The notes under the pieces are model-generated. The model was not told the DNA's origin, did no database searches, and saw nothing but the letters and a program-made list of their open reading frames with translations. 64,000 nt of DNA from Rhodovulum visakhapatnamense (GTDB lineage Bacteria; Pseudomonadota; Alphaproteobacteria; Rhodobacterales; Rhodobacteraceae): assembly GCF_004365965.1 (NCBI RefSeq), contig NZ_SOEB01000012.1, positions 1-64,000 of the forward strand, read 5' to 3'. Of this stretch, positions 1 to 11,689 are shown one piece after another (positions within the stretch are counted from its first letter, which is position 1; each line of letters opens with the position of its first letter). A program made the position numbers and the translations under genes.

Positions 1-76
1 CCAGAAAAGGTTGCTCATCATCACCCACCGTCAGTCCGAGAGCTTGAATCATTCAGCCGTAGCGGTTTCAAGCAGA

Positions 77-1243
77 TCAATGGGTCCTGAGCCTAACTCC
101 TTCTTTGCCATAGGACCAACGTGCCTCACGTCCGTCATCATGAATTGGAAAAACAATAGTTCCGTCAGGTGCTCGCATTTCAAAGAACATGCTTTCCCTG
201 TCAGATCGCAATGATGCCTTACCGTTCTTTTTAAGAAGGCGGTCGCGATGCAATCGCGGCTCACTTTCCGTAGTCTTGTATGCCTTCAAAAGATCATGAG
301 ATATTTTTTGTCGAAATCTCGCATTGTCCTTTTGGCGTTCATAGCACAAAATGAACTCATGGTCGGGCGTTATGGATACCTTATTGTCATTTGGGCTATC
401 TACCTTTTGCCAAATAAAGGTGCACTTGAAGTTGTCGCGCCCAAATATCTGATCGCAAAGAACTTTCAAGTAGTGCCCCTCATTATCGTCAATACTCACA
501 AAAATCGCCCCATCGCGCCTCAACAGTTCCCGAGCGACCTCTAGTCGGTTTTTCATGAAGCTCAGCCAAGCCGAGTGATTGAAGCGATCATTATAGCGGA
601 ATCCGTCATTTCCGGTGTTATATGGCGGGTCGATATAAATGAGCTTCACCTTGCCCGCATAGCGCGCCTTGAGCGAATGCAGCGCCAAGAGGTTGTTCCC
701 CTTGATGAGCAGGTTGTCATCCTCGCCCAGCGCCTCGACGGGCTTGGCCTTGTCCGCCGCCACCGCCTCGGCGTCCCAGCGTTCCCAGCCGGTCAGAACC
801 TTGGGTTCGAACAGCCGCGTGATGTCGTCCGGCGCGAGCGTCGTGTTCCAGAAGACCTCGTTCCGGCCCCGGTCCTCTTTCGTCATGCCGCCTTCCAGCA
901 CGCAATCCTTGTAGGGCCACGCCAGCACCACGTCGCGCGACTGGCTGAGGAAATTACGCCCTTCCATCAGGCCGATGCGGTTCTTGAAGGCCGTGTAGCT
1001 GTCCGGCAGGAACGCCTTGTTCGACACGAAATCCTGAAACTTCACCTTGTCGAAGACGTGGCATCCCGCGACCTCGGTGAAGAAATGCGCCCGGATCGTG
1101 TCGGACTGCATCAGCAGACCCAGAAGGCGCGGGTCCATGTTCAGCGCCGCCTCGATCACAGCGTTTTTCAGGATCGCGCTATCCGAGATGAAGGACTGCT
1201 CCTGCTGCAAGAGTTCGGTCAATTCGGACAGGAGATTCTGCAT
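77..1243 (-). CDS. Truncated type III restriction-modification DNA methyltransferase (Mod subunit)
   Basis: N6-adenine DNA methyltransferase of the type III Mod family, which pairs with a Res helicase-nuclease. I see catalytic motif IV as DPPYNTGND, followed by family segments such as RRDGAIFVSIDDNE. In this permuted (beta-type) class the SAM-binding FxGxG motif lies C-terminal to the target recognition region. No such motif is present before the stop, and at about 388 residues the protein is well short of the usual 600 or more. The product therefore looks inactive unless the frame resumes to the left of the window. The ATG at 1243 is chosen (GAGG about nine bases upstream); an in-frame TTG at 1309 would add 22 residues. 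GC falls sharply just after motif IV. It lies inside the tRNA-Asn element; no Res gene is visible. Confidence 0.75.
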   Translation of the reverse strand: MQNLLSELTELLQQEQSFISDSAILKNAVIEAALNMDPRLLGLLMQSDTIRAHFFTEVAGCHVFDKVKFQDFVSNKAFLPDSYTAFKNRIGLMEGRNFLSQSRDVVLAWPYKDCVLEGGMTKEDRGRNEVFWNTTLAPDDITRLFEPKVLTGWERWDAEAVAADKAKPVEALGEDDNLLIKGNNLLALHSLKARYAGKVKLIYIDPPYNTGNDGFRYNDRFNHSAWLSFMKNRLEVARELLRRDGAIFVSIDDNEGHYLKVLCDQIFGRDNFKCTFIWQKVDSPNDNKVSITPDHEFILCYERQKDNARFRQKISHDLLKAYKTTESEPRLHRDRLLKKNGKASLRSDRESMFFEMRAPDGTIVFPIHDDGREARWSYGKEGVRLRTH

Positions 1244-1309
1244 TTCGCTCGGCCTCGGTTCGGTTTCGTTCTTTGGCCCTTTCTGGCCGAAGCGGCGGGG
1301 CGTTGCCAA

Positions 1310-1674
1310 GGGGGCAGACTGGCACCGATCCGGGGCATGGGGCGGGGGTAGGGCCTATCATTGGGACAAAGACGCATTTGGGCCTATCATTGGGAACAAG
1401 GCGTTTTCCGACCCCCTCGGACCATTTGTGCCGAAGCTGCCCGGACGACACCGGCCCCTGACGGGCTGGGCTGCACTACCGGGCCAAGTGGCCACTCGGT
1501 CCACCTGAAACCCCCTCTCACCGCTCCCCACGGGCGGCTCTGGCGCGTCACCGTCAGGCCGTTGTGATGGGCGTCCTCTCGGTGGCGCATCGGCGCACCA
1601 CGGGCGGCTGTCCGGGGCCGTCCCTGCGGGGCGGTGCATTGGGGCCAACCCATCACACGGAGATCATCCATCAC
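1310..1674. other. Intergenic region of the element between divergent genes
   Basis: This 365-base stretch separates the minus-strand Mod gene from the plus-strand gene at 1675. I see no convincing coding frame in it. It holds two perfect 16-bp direct repeats (1351-1366 and 1380-1395), and the 12-bp string ccacgggcggct occurs twice (near 1530 and 1600). Promoters of both flanking genes should lie here, but none is clear. Confidence 0.6.
1351..1395. repeat. Pair of 16-bp direct repeats, possible operator
   Basis: The string GGGCCTATCATTGGGA occurs at 1351-1366 and again at 1380-1395. The 29-bp start-to-start spacing is close to three helical turns. The repeats lie about 110-150 bp upstream of the Mod ATG. 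Two same-face sites would suit a repressor or control protein of the element. That role is inferred; only the repeat is seen. Confidence 0.6.
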
Positions 1675-2268
1675 ATGAAAGACATGACCATCGTCCGCAC
1701 GGACGCCACTGCCACGTGGGCCTTCATCCTCGACATTATGGCCGAAGCCTTGGCCCGGAGCGATGCGGAAGCCCTGGACCATCTGCCACCCGGACGCCGC
1801 CGGACCATTGCGAGAAAGCGCGCCCAGCGCCATCCCGTCCCATTCGTGGACGAAGAAACCGGCGCGATCTGCCTGAACGTGCCGCTGAATCGCCAGCGCA
1901 CCGAGTGGGCCACGGTCGAGCTTGAGGACTGGCTTACCGTCCAGAACCTCGGCGCAACGGGGCTCTGGTATCTCGACGACAACGGGCGCGGCGACCTGCG
2001 TGTGAAGACCAAGCCTAGGATGCGCCGACACACGGCGGCAAAGAGCCTGACGGTCGCCCGGCTGATCCTTGGCCTCGGGCGCGGTGAGCGGGTGAAGTTC
2101 CTGAACGGCGATTCCCGTGACCTGCGACGGTCCAATCTGGCGGTTCAGGGCAGACGGGAAACCGACCGTGCCAAGAGCGCCCGCTATGATGCCCGCGCCT
2201 CCGCAATGGCCGGAGCTGACATGGCGCGCGAACTGGCGGCACTGCGCCGTCAAGGTGGCCGGGCTTGA
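1675..2268 (+). CDS. Small HNH-endonuclease-like protein of the integrated element
   Basis: A 197-residue soluble protein. Its C-terminal third contains LNGDSRDLRRSNLAV, which resembles the HxNGDxxDNRxxNL signature of phage and homing HNH/AP2-type proteins. The first histidine of the usual motif is replaced by KF, so nuclease activity is doubtful. The middle part has no family I recognise. The ATG at 1675 is preferred over an upstream in-frame start at 1564 because GGAG lies 12 bases before it and because the upstream residues look non-coding. Its stop overlaps the next start by four bases, so the two genes are probably translationally coupled cargo of the element. Confidence 0.6.
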   Translation: MKDMTIVRTDATATWAFILDIMAEALARSDAEALDHLPPGRRRTIARKRAQRHPVPFVDEETGAICLNVPLNRQRTEWATVELEDWLTVQNLGATGLWYLDDNGRGDLRVKTKPRMRRHTAAKSLTVARLILGLGRGERVKFLNGDSRDLRRSNLAVQGRRETDRAKSARYDARASAMAGADMARELAALRRQGGRA

Positions 2269-3035
2269 GCGTGATCGGCGCTCGGGAGATCAAGGGGGCG
2301 GAGACCATCTGCCCCCGGTGCCTGTCGCCCTTCACGCCGGGGCGGTCAAACCAACGCTTCTGCGGTCGAGACTGCCAGCGGGCCTATTCCCGCAATGCCT
2401 CTCGCGGGCCTCGGGCCAGGGCGGTAGACCTTCGCTATCAAGCCCGGCGCACCCGTGCTCGGCTCGACTGGATGAACGAGACCTACTACGGGACGCCACC
2501 GGGGGAACGGCTTGGGCTTCTCAAGGGGTGGCTGGACGCGGCGCGGGGCGGCGATGTCCACCTGCGCCAAGTTCTGGGCAACCCCGCATTCTACGCACCT
2601 AGCCGGGATGACCGACGCCGGGTGTGCTTCCGCCGGAGCTGGGCCTATCCGCCAGTGCCATATCTTGCCGACCGTTTCTGCATGGTGTTCCTCGGCTGCC
2701 GCGTCTGGGAGTGGATCGGCGGCAAGGCACCGGAACCGGTCGAGATTGGAGAAGTGGTGACAGCCGAAGGGGGCGGGACCAATCCGCCCTCCTACAGTGA
2801 AACAGGGGCCACCTATCCGGGCGCGGACAAGGTCTACCTACGGCGAGACGCCAAGGCGTTCCTCGACAACCTCAAGGCCATTCGCCGCGCAGTGTATGCG
2901 GAGACACCCATGCCGACCAACCTGCCTCGGGAGATCGCGGAGCGGTATCTTCGGGAATGGCTGGAACGCCCCCGAATATGGAAGGCCAGGCGGGCGGGAA
3001 ATCCGCCCTCCTACAGTGAAACAAGACCCACCTAA
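2265..3035 (+). CDS. Small zinc-ribbon protein of the element with duplicated NPPSYSET segment
   Basis: A 256-residue protein of unknown function. Near the N-terminus CPRC and, about 16 residues on, CGRDC form a probable single zinc finger. The rest is rich in Arg, Trp and Tyr (for example VWEWIGGKAPEPVE). The octapeptide NPPSYSET occurs twice, once in the middle and once six residues before the stop, and both copies are encoded by the same 24-bp DNA string inside a larger hairpin repeat. Start is TTG 2265, with AAGG about nine bases upstream and a four-base overlap with the previous gene; GTG 2271 is an alternative. It converges on the integrase gene with only 21 bp between the stops. Confidence 0.6.
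   Translation: MSVIGAREIKGAETICPRCLSPFTPGRSNQRFCGRDCQRAYSRNASRGPRARAVDLRYQARRTRARLDWMNETYYGTPPGERLGLLKGWLDAARGGDVHLRQVLGNPAFYAPSRDDRRRVCFRRSWAYPPVPYLADRFCMVFLGCRVWEWIGGKAPEPVEIGEVVTAEGGGTNPPSYSETGATYPGADKVYLRRDAKAFLDNLKAIRRAVYAETPMPTNLPREIAERYLREWLERPRIWKARRAGNPPSYSETRPT
2771..2815 (+). repeat. Hairpin repeat unit, copy 1 (inside zinc-ribbon gene)
   Basis: A unit of about 45 bp: a GGGCGG / CCGCCC hairpin (2771-2776 and 2784-2789), then CTCCTACAGTGAAACA and a CCACCTA end. The core at 2781-2804 is identical to copy 2 over 24 bp. It is read in frame as NPPSYSET. Confidence 0.75.
2992..3034 (+). repeat. Hairpin repeat unit, copy 2 (end of zinc-ribbon gene)
   Basis: The second copy has its hairpin arms at 2992-2997 and 3003-3008 with a five-base loop. 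The 24-bp identical core runs 3000-3023, and the shared CCACCTA end runs into the TAA stop. Its position at the end of the coding frame suggests it was inserted or copied there and supplied the present C-terminus. Confidence 0.75.
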
Positions 3036-3056
3036 TCAGGCATCTTGGCGGCGGCG

Positions 3057-4472
3057 CTATGACGCTCCCTCAGACTCCTTCAACCCCAACGCCCGCTCCA
3101 TCGCCCGTGTCGTCACCCTCAGCTTGGCCGGGGTGCCACCATAGACCCGATCCCCGACCTCACCGAGGGCGTGGCCCAAGATGATGTTCTGATCCAGCGA
3201 GGCGACCTCGGCCAGCCTCAGCCGATCCTTCATGTTGTGGCGCAGCGAGTGGACGGTGTGGCGCTTGTCGGTCGTGATCGCCCGCACATGCTTCATCAAT
3301 GCCGCAGAGGCCGCGTCAGAGCCCTTAGCGCGGCCATAGCCGGGGAACAGCATGTTGCCCCCTCGGGGCAGCTTGAGGGCTTCCTTGGCGGCTTCCAGAG
3401 CGTCCCCGACGAGCGGAACGTGTCGGATGGACGCCTGAGTTTTCAGGCGCCGGTTCTCATGCCATGCGACCTTGATATGCGGGAACTCGCCGGTGGTCTC
3501 CACGTCCTCGACGCGCAGCCCTGTGACCTCGGCAAGGCGGCACCCGGTGCCCTCCAAGAGCCGCCAGATCAACGCCAGATCGGGCTTCGCGCTGTCACAG
3601 ATGCGCTCCCGCACGGCCTTCAAGACCGCCGGGGGGAGGGGGTCGCGTTTCTCGCCCTCTCCGACGCTTCCACGGCCCTGAGCCTGTGGCACCGAAAGGT
3701 TGTTGAACGGGCTCTTGAAGGTGGCGGGCAGGTCCATTTCGGTGGCCGCGTGATTGATGATCGCCCTGAGCCCGTTCAGGTAGCGTGCAACGGATGAGGG
3801 GCTGATCCTCTCGCCGTTCGACTTCACCTGATCCAGCATGAAATCGCGCACCCTGCGGGCATCGTCGCGGGTCAACTCGGTGAGCACCGGATCACGGCCC
3901 AGCGCCTTGCAGGTCAGGCCGACCACCTGATTCACCTGCCCCTCAAAGCGGTGGAAGGTCTCCGGCGTCTCCTTGCCCCGGCGCTCTGCCAGATAGAGCT
4001 TCTTGGCGTCCTCAAGCGTGGGCTCTGGCCGCGCCGTCGCCCTCTCGCCATTACGAACAAGGTTGATGGTGAGCCGGTCAACGTCCGTCGCGCCGATGGG
4101 GTCAAGCGTCTCAGGGTCTTGGCGGTAGCGGCTGGCGATGCGTTCAATGATCGCCTCACGGGTGATCCAAGCGGTTCCCTCCGGGGCCAACTCGGCGGCA
4201 CGGGCAAGGGCGACCTGATACGCCTCCCGCTCTGTTGCCTCGCCTCGGTCGGCAGCCTCGCCGTGCTCGACCTGTTGCAGCGCCTTGGCAATCTCCCGCT
4301 CCACCTCGGCGTGGAACCTCGGATATGCGGCAAGGGCCTCCTTCTCAGAGTCGCCCAGCTTCTTCTTGAACTCGCGCTTGGTGATGATCTCTGCGACCGC
4401 TTTGGGCACCCTGCGGCGATACTGCCAGCGCCCCGATTTGGTCCGTTCGACGTGCTTCAAAACAAGCCCCAT
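3057..4472 (-). CDS. Tyrosine-type site-specific integrase
   Basis: A 471-residue phage/island integrase that would recombine element and chromosomal attachment sites. The N-terminus (VERTKSGRWQYRRRVPKAVA) is the arm-binding type seen in tRNA-targeting integrases. A core-binding SAM-like domain follows, then the catalytic domain with Arg in GTGCRLAEVTGL, HSLRH (His-x-x-Arg), LGH and the tyrosine in DRVYGG. All catalytic residues are present, so it looks intact. It is transcribed away from the tRNA-Asn gene 86 bp off, the classic layout for an element inserted in the tRNA 3' end. Start ATG 4472; three 11-bp repeats lie directly upstream. Confidence 0.93.
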   Translation of the reverse strand: MGLVLKHVERTKSGRWQYRRRVPKAVAEIITKREFKKKLGDSEKEALAAYPRFHAEVEREIAKALQQVEHGEAADRGEATEREAYQVALARAAELAPEGTAWITREAIIERIASRYRQDPETLDPIGATDVDRLTINLVRNGERATARPEPTLEDAKKLYLAERRGKETPETFHRFEGQVNQVVGLTCKALGRDPVLTELTRDDARRVRDFMLDQVKSNGERISPSSVARYLNGLRAIINHAATEMDLPATFKSPFNNLSVPQAQGRGSVGEGEKRDPLPPAVLKAVRERICDSAKPDLALIWRLLEGTGCRLAEVTGLRVEDVETTGEFPHIKVAWHENRRLKTQASIRHVPLVGDALEAAKEALKLPRGGNMLFPGYGRAKGSDAASAALMKHVRAITTDKRHTVHSLRHNMKDRLRLAEVASLDQNIILGHALGEVGDRVYGGTPAKLRVTTRAMERALGLKESEGAS

Positions 4473-4502
4473 GTGTGCCCCGTGTGTGCCCAGATGTGCA
4501 CC
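4472..4502. repeat. Three 11-bp-period repeats upstream of the integrase
   Basis: Copies begin at 4472, 4483 and 4494 (TGTGTGCCCCG, TGTGTGCCCAG, ATGTGCACCGG). The 11-bp period places them on one face of the helix between the integrase start and the tRNA. They could be arm-type integrase sites or an autoregulatory operator; both roles are inferred. Confidence 0.5.
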
Positions 4503-4558
4503 GGGCGGAGCGCCATGTCACTTAGTTTGTTGATATTTCGCCATTTTCACAGGGAAAT

Positions 4559-4633
4559 TGGCTCCGGCGGTAGGGATCGAACCTACGACCAATTGATTAA
4601 CAGTCAACTGCTCTACCGCTGAGCTACGCCGGA
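4559..4633 (-). tRNA. tRNA-Asn (anticodon GTT), element attachment site
   Basis: Read on the minus strand it folds as a full cloverleaf. The acceptor stem pairs TCCGGCG with CGCCGGA, the anticodon loop is CTGTTAA (GTT), and the T arm reads GTAGG TTCGATC CCTAC. The discriminator is G, and CCA is encoded at 4559-4561. It decodes AAC/AAU. The adjacent integrase implies that its 3' half served as attB, so a second copy of the 3' sequence should lie at the far end of the element, to the left of this window. Confidence 0.95.
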
Positions 4634-4712
4634 ACTGGGGGGCGATATAGCAAGTCGATTCAGTGGCGTCCAGAGGGTCTTGCAGAAAAAACGCACGCAG
4701 ATCGCGGACGCC

Positions 4713-5660
4713 TCAGACGCGTCGCCAAAGGGCTTCGGCGGCCAGGGGGCCGTCCGGGGCCGCGAGGGAATGATCCGCCAGATCAATGAGATGAGCCAGA
4801 ACGTTGCGGGTTGCGGCGGGCAGGAGAGCCGGGGGAGTGTCGGTGTAGATCGCGCGGGCGAGGGCCGCGGGCGTGGCCGGGCCCCTCGACAACACGTCAA
4901 GCAGACGGGCGGCGCGGGCGCGGCGGTGGGCGGCAAGTGCCGCGATCCGGCCGGGACCGTCGGGCACCGGGGCGCCATGGGCCGGAAAGAGACGCTGCTC
5001 GGGCCGCGCGGCGAGGCGGTCCAGCGAGGCCATGAAGGCGCCGAGATCGCCGTCGGGCGGCGAGACCATGGAGCTGGCCCAGCCCATCACGTGATCGCCG
5101 GTGAAAAGCGCGCCCGCGTCGGGCCCGAGCCCGCTCCAGGCGAAGCAAAGGTGATTGCCCATATGGCCCGGCGTATGCAGGGCGGTCAGCGTCCAGCCCT
5201 CACCCTCGATCCTGGCGCCGTCGGCAAGCGTCTCGTCCGGGGCAAATCCGGCATCGACGCCCTCGCCGCCGCCGAGCCCGTCAAGCGCCGCCAGATCGGC
5301 GCGGCGGCCCGCGCGGCTGTCGCCGAAGGCCAGCACCGGGGCGCCCGTCGCCTCGGCCAGCGGGCGGGACAGCGCGGAATGATCGAGATGGGAATGGGTG
5401 ACGATGATCCGGCTCACCCGCTCGCCTGGCGCGAGCGCGGCCAGAAGTGCGGCGAGATGCGGCCGCGAGGCCGGGCCGGGGTCGATCACCGTGACCTCGC
5501 CTTCGCCGAGAATGTAGCTGTTGGTGCCGCGGAAGGTCATCGGCGAGGGGTTCGGGGCCAGCACGCGGCGCAGCCCGGGCGCAAGCCGGTCGGCCCGGCC
5601 GGGTTCGGGGGCAAAGGGCTCGGGGGCGAAGGGCTTGGGGGCTGAGGGGTCGTCCATCAT
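4713..5660 (-). CDS. MBL-fold metallo-hydrolase (LACTB2/glyoxalase II-like)
   Basis: A 315-residue metallo-beta-lactamase-fold hydrolase. The metal motif THSHLDHSA (family HxHxDH) follows VIDPGP. HTPGHMGNH, FTGDHVMGW and a late FPAHG supply the remaining metal ligands. A helical C-terminal extension of the LACTB2 group follows. The substrate cannot be told; thioesterase or RNA-processing activity is known in the family. The first residues after the start are a Pro-rich repeat (KPFAPEPFAPEPG) produced by three 15-bp DNA units. The start is one of two adjacent ATGs (5660 or 5657) behind AGAGGA. It is divergent from the sensor kinase at 5701. Confidence 0.85.
   Translation of the reverse strand: MMDDPSAPKPFAPEPFAPEPGRADRLAPGLRRVLAPNPSPMTFRGTNSYILGEGEVTVIDPGPASRPHLAALLAALAPGERVSRIIVTHSHLDHSALSRPLAEATGAPVLAFGDSRAGRRADLAALDGLGGGEGVDAGFAPDETLADGARIEGEGWTLTALHTPGHMGNHLCFAWSGLGPDAGALFTGDHVMGWASSMVSPPDGDLGAFMASLDRLAARPEQRLFPAHGAPVPDGPGRIAALAAHRRARAARLLDVLSRGPATPAALARAIYTDTPPALLPAATRNVLAHLIDLADHSLAAPDGPLAAEALWRRV
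5602..5646. repeat. Three 15-bp tandem units at the 5' end of the MBL gene
   Basis: Units begin at 5602, 5617 and 5632 (ggttcgggggcaaag, ggctcgggggcgaag, ggcttgggggctgag). They encode the repeated APKPFAPEPFAPEP stretch immediately after the start codon. Confidence 0.65.
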
Positions 5661-5700
5661 TCCTCTTTCGTCGCGAAGGCGCTGCCGATATGGCTCTAGC

Positions 5701-10618
<4,918 letters not shown>

Positions 10619-10641
10619 GCTCTCCCGCCCCGGCGCCGGCA

Positions 10642-10658
10642 CGGGGGCTGCGCCCCCG
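10642..10658 (+). terminator. GC hairpin after pgm
   Basis: A perfect 7-bp stem CGGGGGC / GCCCCCG with a three-base loop begins 24 bases after the pgm stop. There is no T-run, so its role as terminator is only probable. Confidence 0.45.
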
Positions 10659-10708
10659 CTTGGGCCGCGTTGGGCCTGGCGCGCGCTGTCGCGCGCGCGC
10701 CTCCGGCG

Positions 10709-10775
10709 GGGGTATTGGGGCCAAGAAGAGGACGGGCGCCCCCCCGGTTCGGTCTTCTTCTTGGTAAAAATACCC
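10709..10775. repeat. Inverted pair of GGGTATT...CCAAGAAGA motifs between convergent genes
   Basis: On the plus strand GGGGGTATTGGGGCCAAGA runs on to 10729. On the minus strand GGGTATTTTTACCAAGAAGA (10775 to about 10755) is its close relative, facing it. The two copies frame the centre of the pgm-truA convergent gap and could pair as one long imperfect stem, acting as a bidirectional terminator. Confidence 0.5.
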
Positions 10776-10787
10776 GGTTTCGAACGG

Positions 10788-11561
10788 TCAATCCCGCGCG
10801 AAGGGGTCTGTCGGATAGCCGACCCCGGCGAGGTACAGCCCGTCCGGCGGGCAGACCGGTCCGCAGGCCGCGCGGTCGCGTGCCTCTAGGGCGGCCTTGA
10901 CGCCTTCGGGGGTCCAGGCGCCCGCGCCGACCCGTTCCAGCGTTCCCACGAAGCTGCGCACCTGGTTGTGCAGGAAGCTGCGGGCGCGGACGTGAAAGCG
11001 GAATTCGCGGCCGCCGGGATAGGGCATGTCCTCGATGTCGAGCGCGTCGAGCGTCTTGACCGGCGAGGCGGCCTGACACAGCGAGGCGCGGAAGGTGGTG
11101 AAGTCGTGTCGGCCCAGCAGGTGGCGCGCGGCCGCCTGCATCGGCGCCAGGTCCAGATCGTGGCCGACCCTCCAGACATGGCCCCTGTCATGCACCAGCG
11201 GGGCGCGGCGCGAGACGAGGCGGAAGAGATAGCGCCGCTCGACCGCCGAGAACCGGGCGTGGAACTCTTCCGGCACACGGGCGCAGGCCACCACCGCCAC
11301 GGGGGCCGGTTTCAGGTGATGGTTCAGCGCCTCCGACAGGCGGAACGGGTCCCAGTCCTTCGCCAGGTCGCAATGTGCGACCTGACCCAGCGCATGGACG
11401 CCCGCATCGGTCCGCCCCGCCGCTGCGATCGAGGGCACGTCCTGTTCCAGCCGCGCCAGCGCCGCCTCGACCGCGCCCTGCACCGAAGCGCGGTCGGCCT
11501 GGCGTTGCCAGCCGGAAAACGGCGTTCCGTCATATTCGATCTTCAGCGCATAGCGGGGCAT
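10788..11561 (-). CDS. truA: tRNA pseudouridine(38-40) synthase TruA
   Basis: A 257-residue enzyme that makes pseudouridine in the anticodon arm (positions 38-40) of many tRNAs. It begins [20 protein letters not shown], as family members do. The catalytic Asp is in [11 protein letters not shown] (about residue 52), and [13 protein letters not shown] is the typical C-terminal motif. Start ATG 11561 is chosen over an in-frame start 36 bases upstream because the extra residues are not family-like. It is divergent from ycjX. Confidence 0.95.
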   Translation of the reverse strand: MPRYALKIEYDGTPFSGWQRQADRASVQGAVEAALARLEQDVPSIAAAGRTDAGVHALGQVAHCDLAKDWDPFRLSEALNHHLKPAPVAVVACARVPEEFHARFSAVERRYLFRLVSRRAPLVHDRGHVWRVGHDLDLAPMQAAARHLLGRHDFTTFRASLCQAASPVKTLDALDIEDMPYPGGREFRFHVRARSFLHNQVRSFVGTLERVGAGAWTPEGVKAALEARDRAACGPVCPPDGLYLAGVGYPTDPFARD

Positions 11562-11646
11562 GGCGCCCCGGTTACCGCGACAATCCTTCCTTGGCAATCG
11601 GGCCGCTTGGGGGCTGGCAGCACGGGCCGGGCATGATTAACTGTCA

Positions 11647-11686
11647 CCCGGACTTCGAAAGGAGCGCCCGGACCTCGAAAGGAGCG
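11647..11686 (+). repeat. 20-bp tandem duplication carrying the ycjX ribosome binding site
   Basis: cccggacttcgaaaggagcg (11647-11666) is followed at once by cccggacctcgaaaggagcg (11667-11686), with one mismatch. Each copy carries AAAGGAG. Only the second copy is well placed for the TTG start at 11690. Confidence 0.8.
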
Positions 11687-11689
11687 ACT

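Noticed and set aside
575-1351. A 258-codon plus-strand frame opposite the Mod gene
   Set aside because: The minus-strand frame carries DPPY and family residues; the plus frame has only shadow composition.
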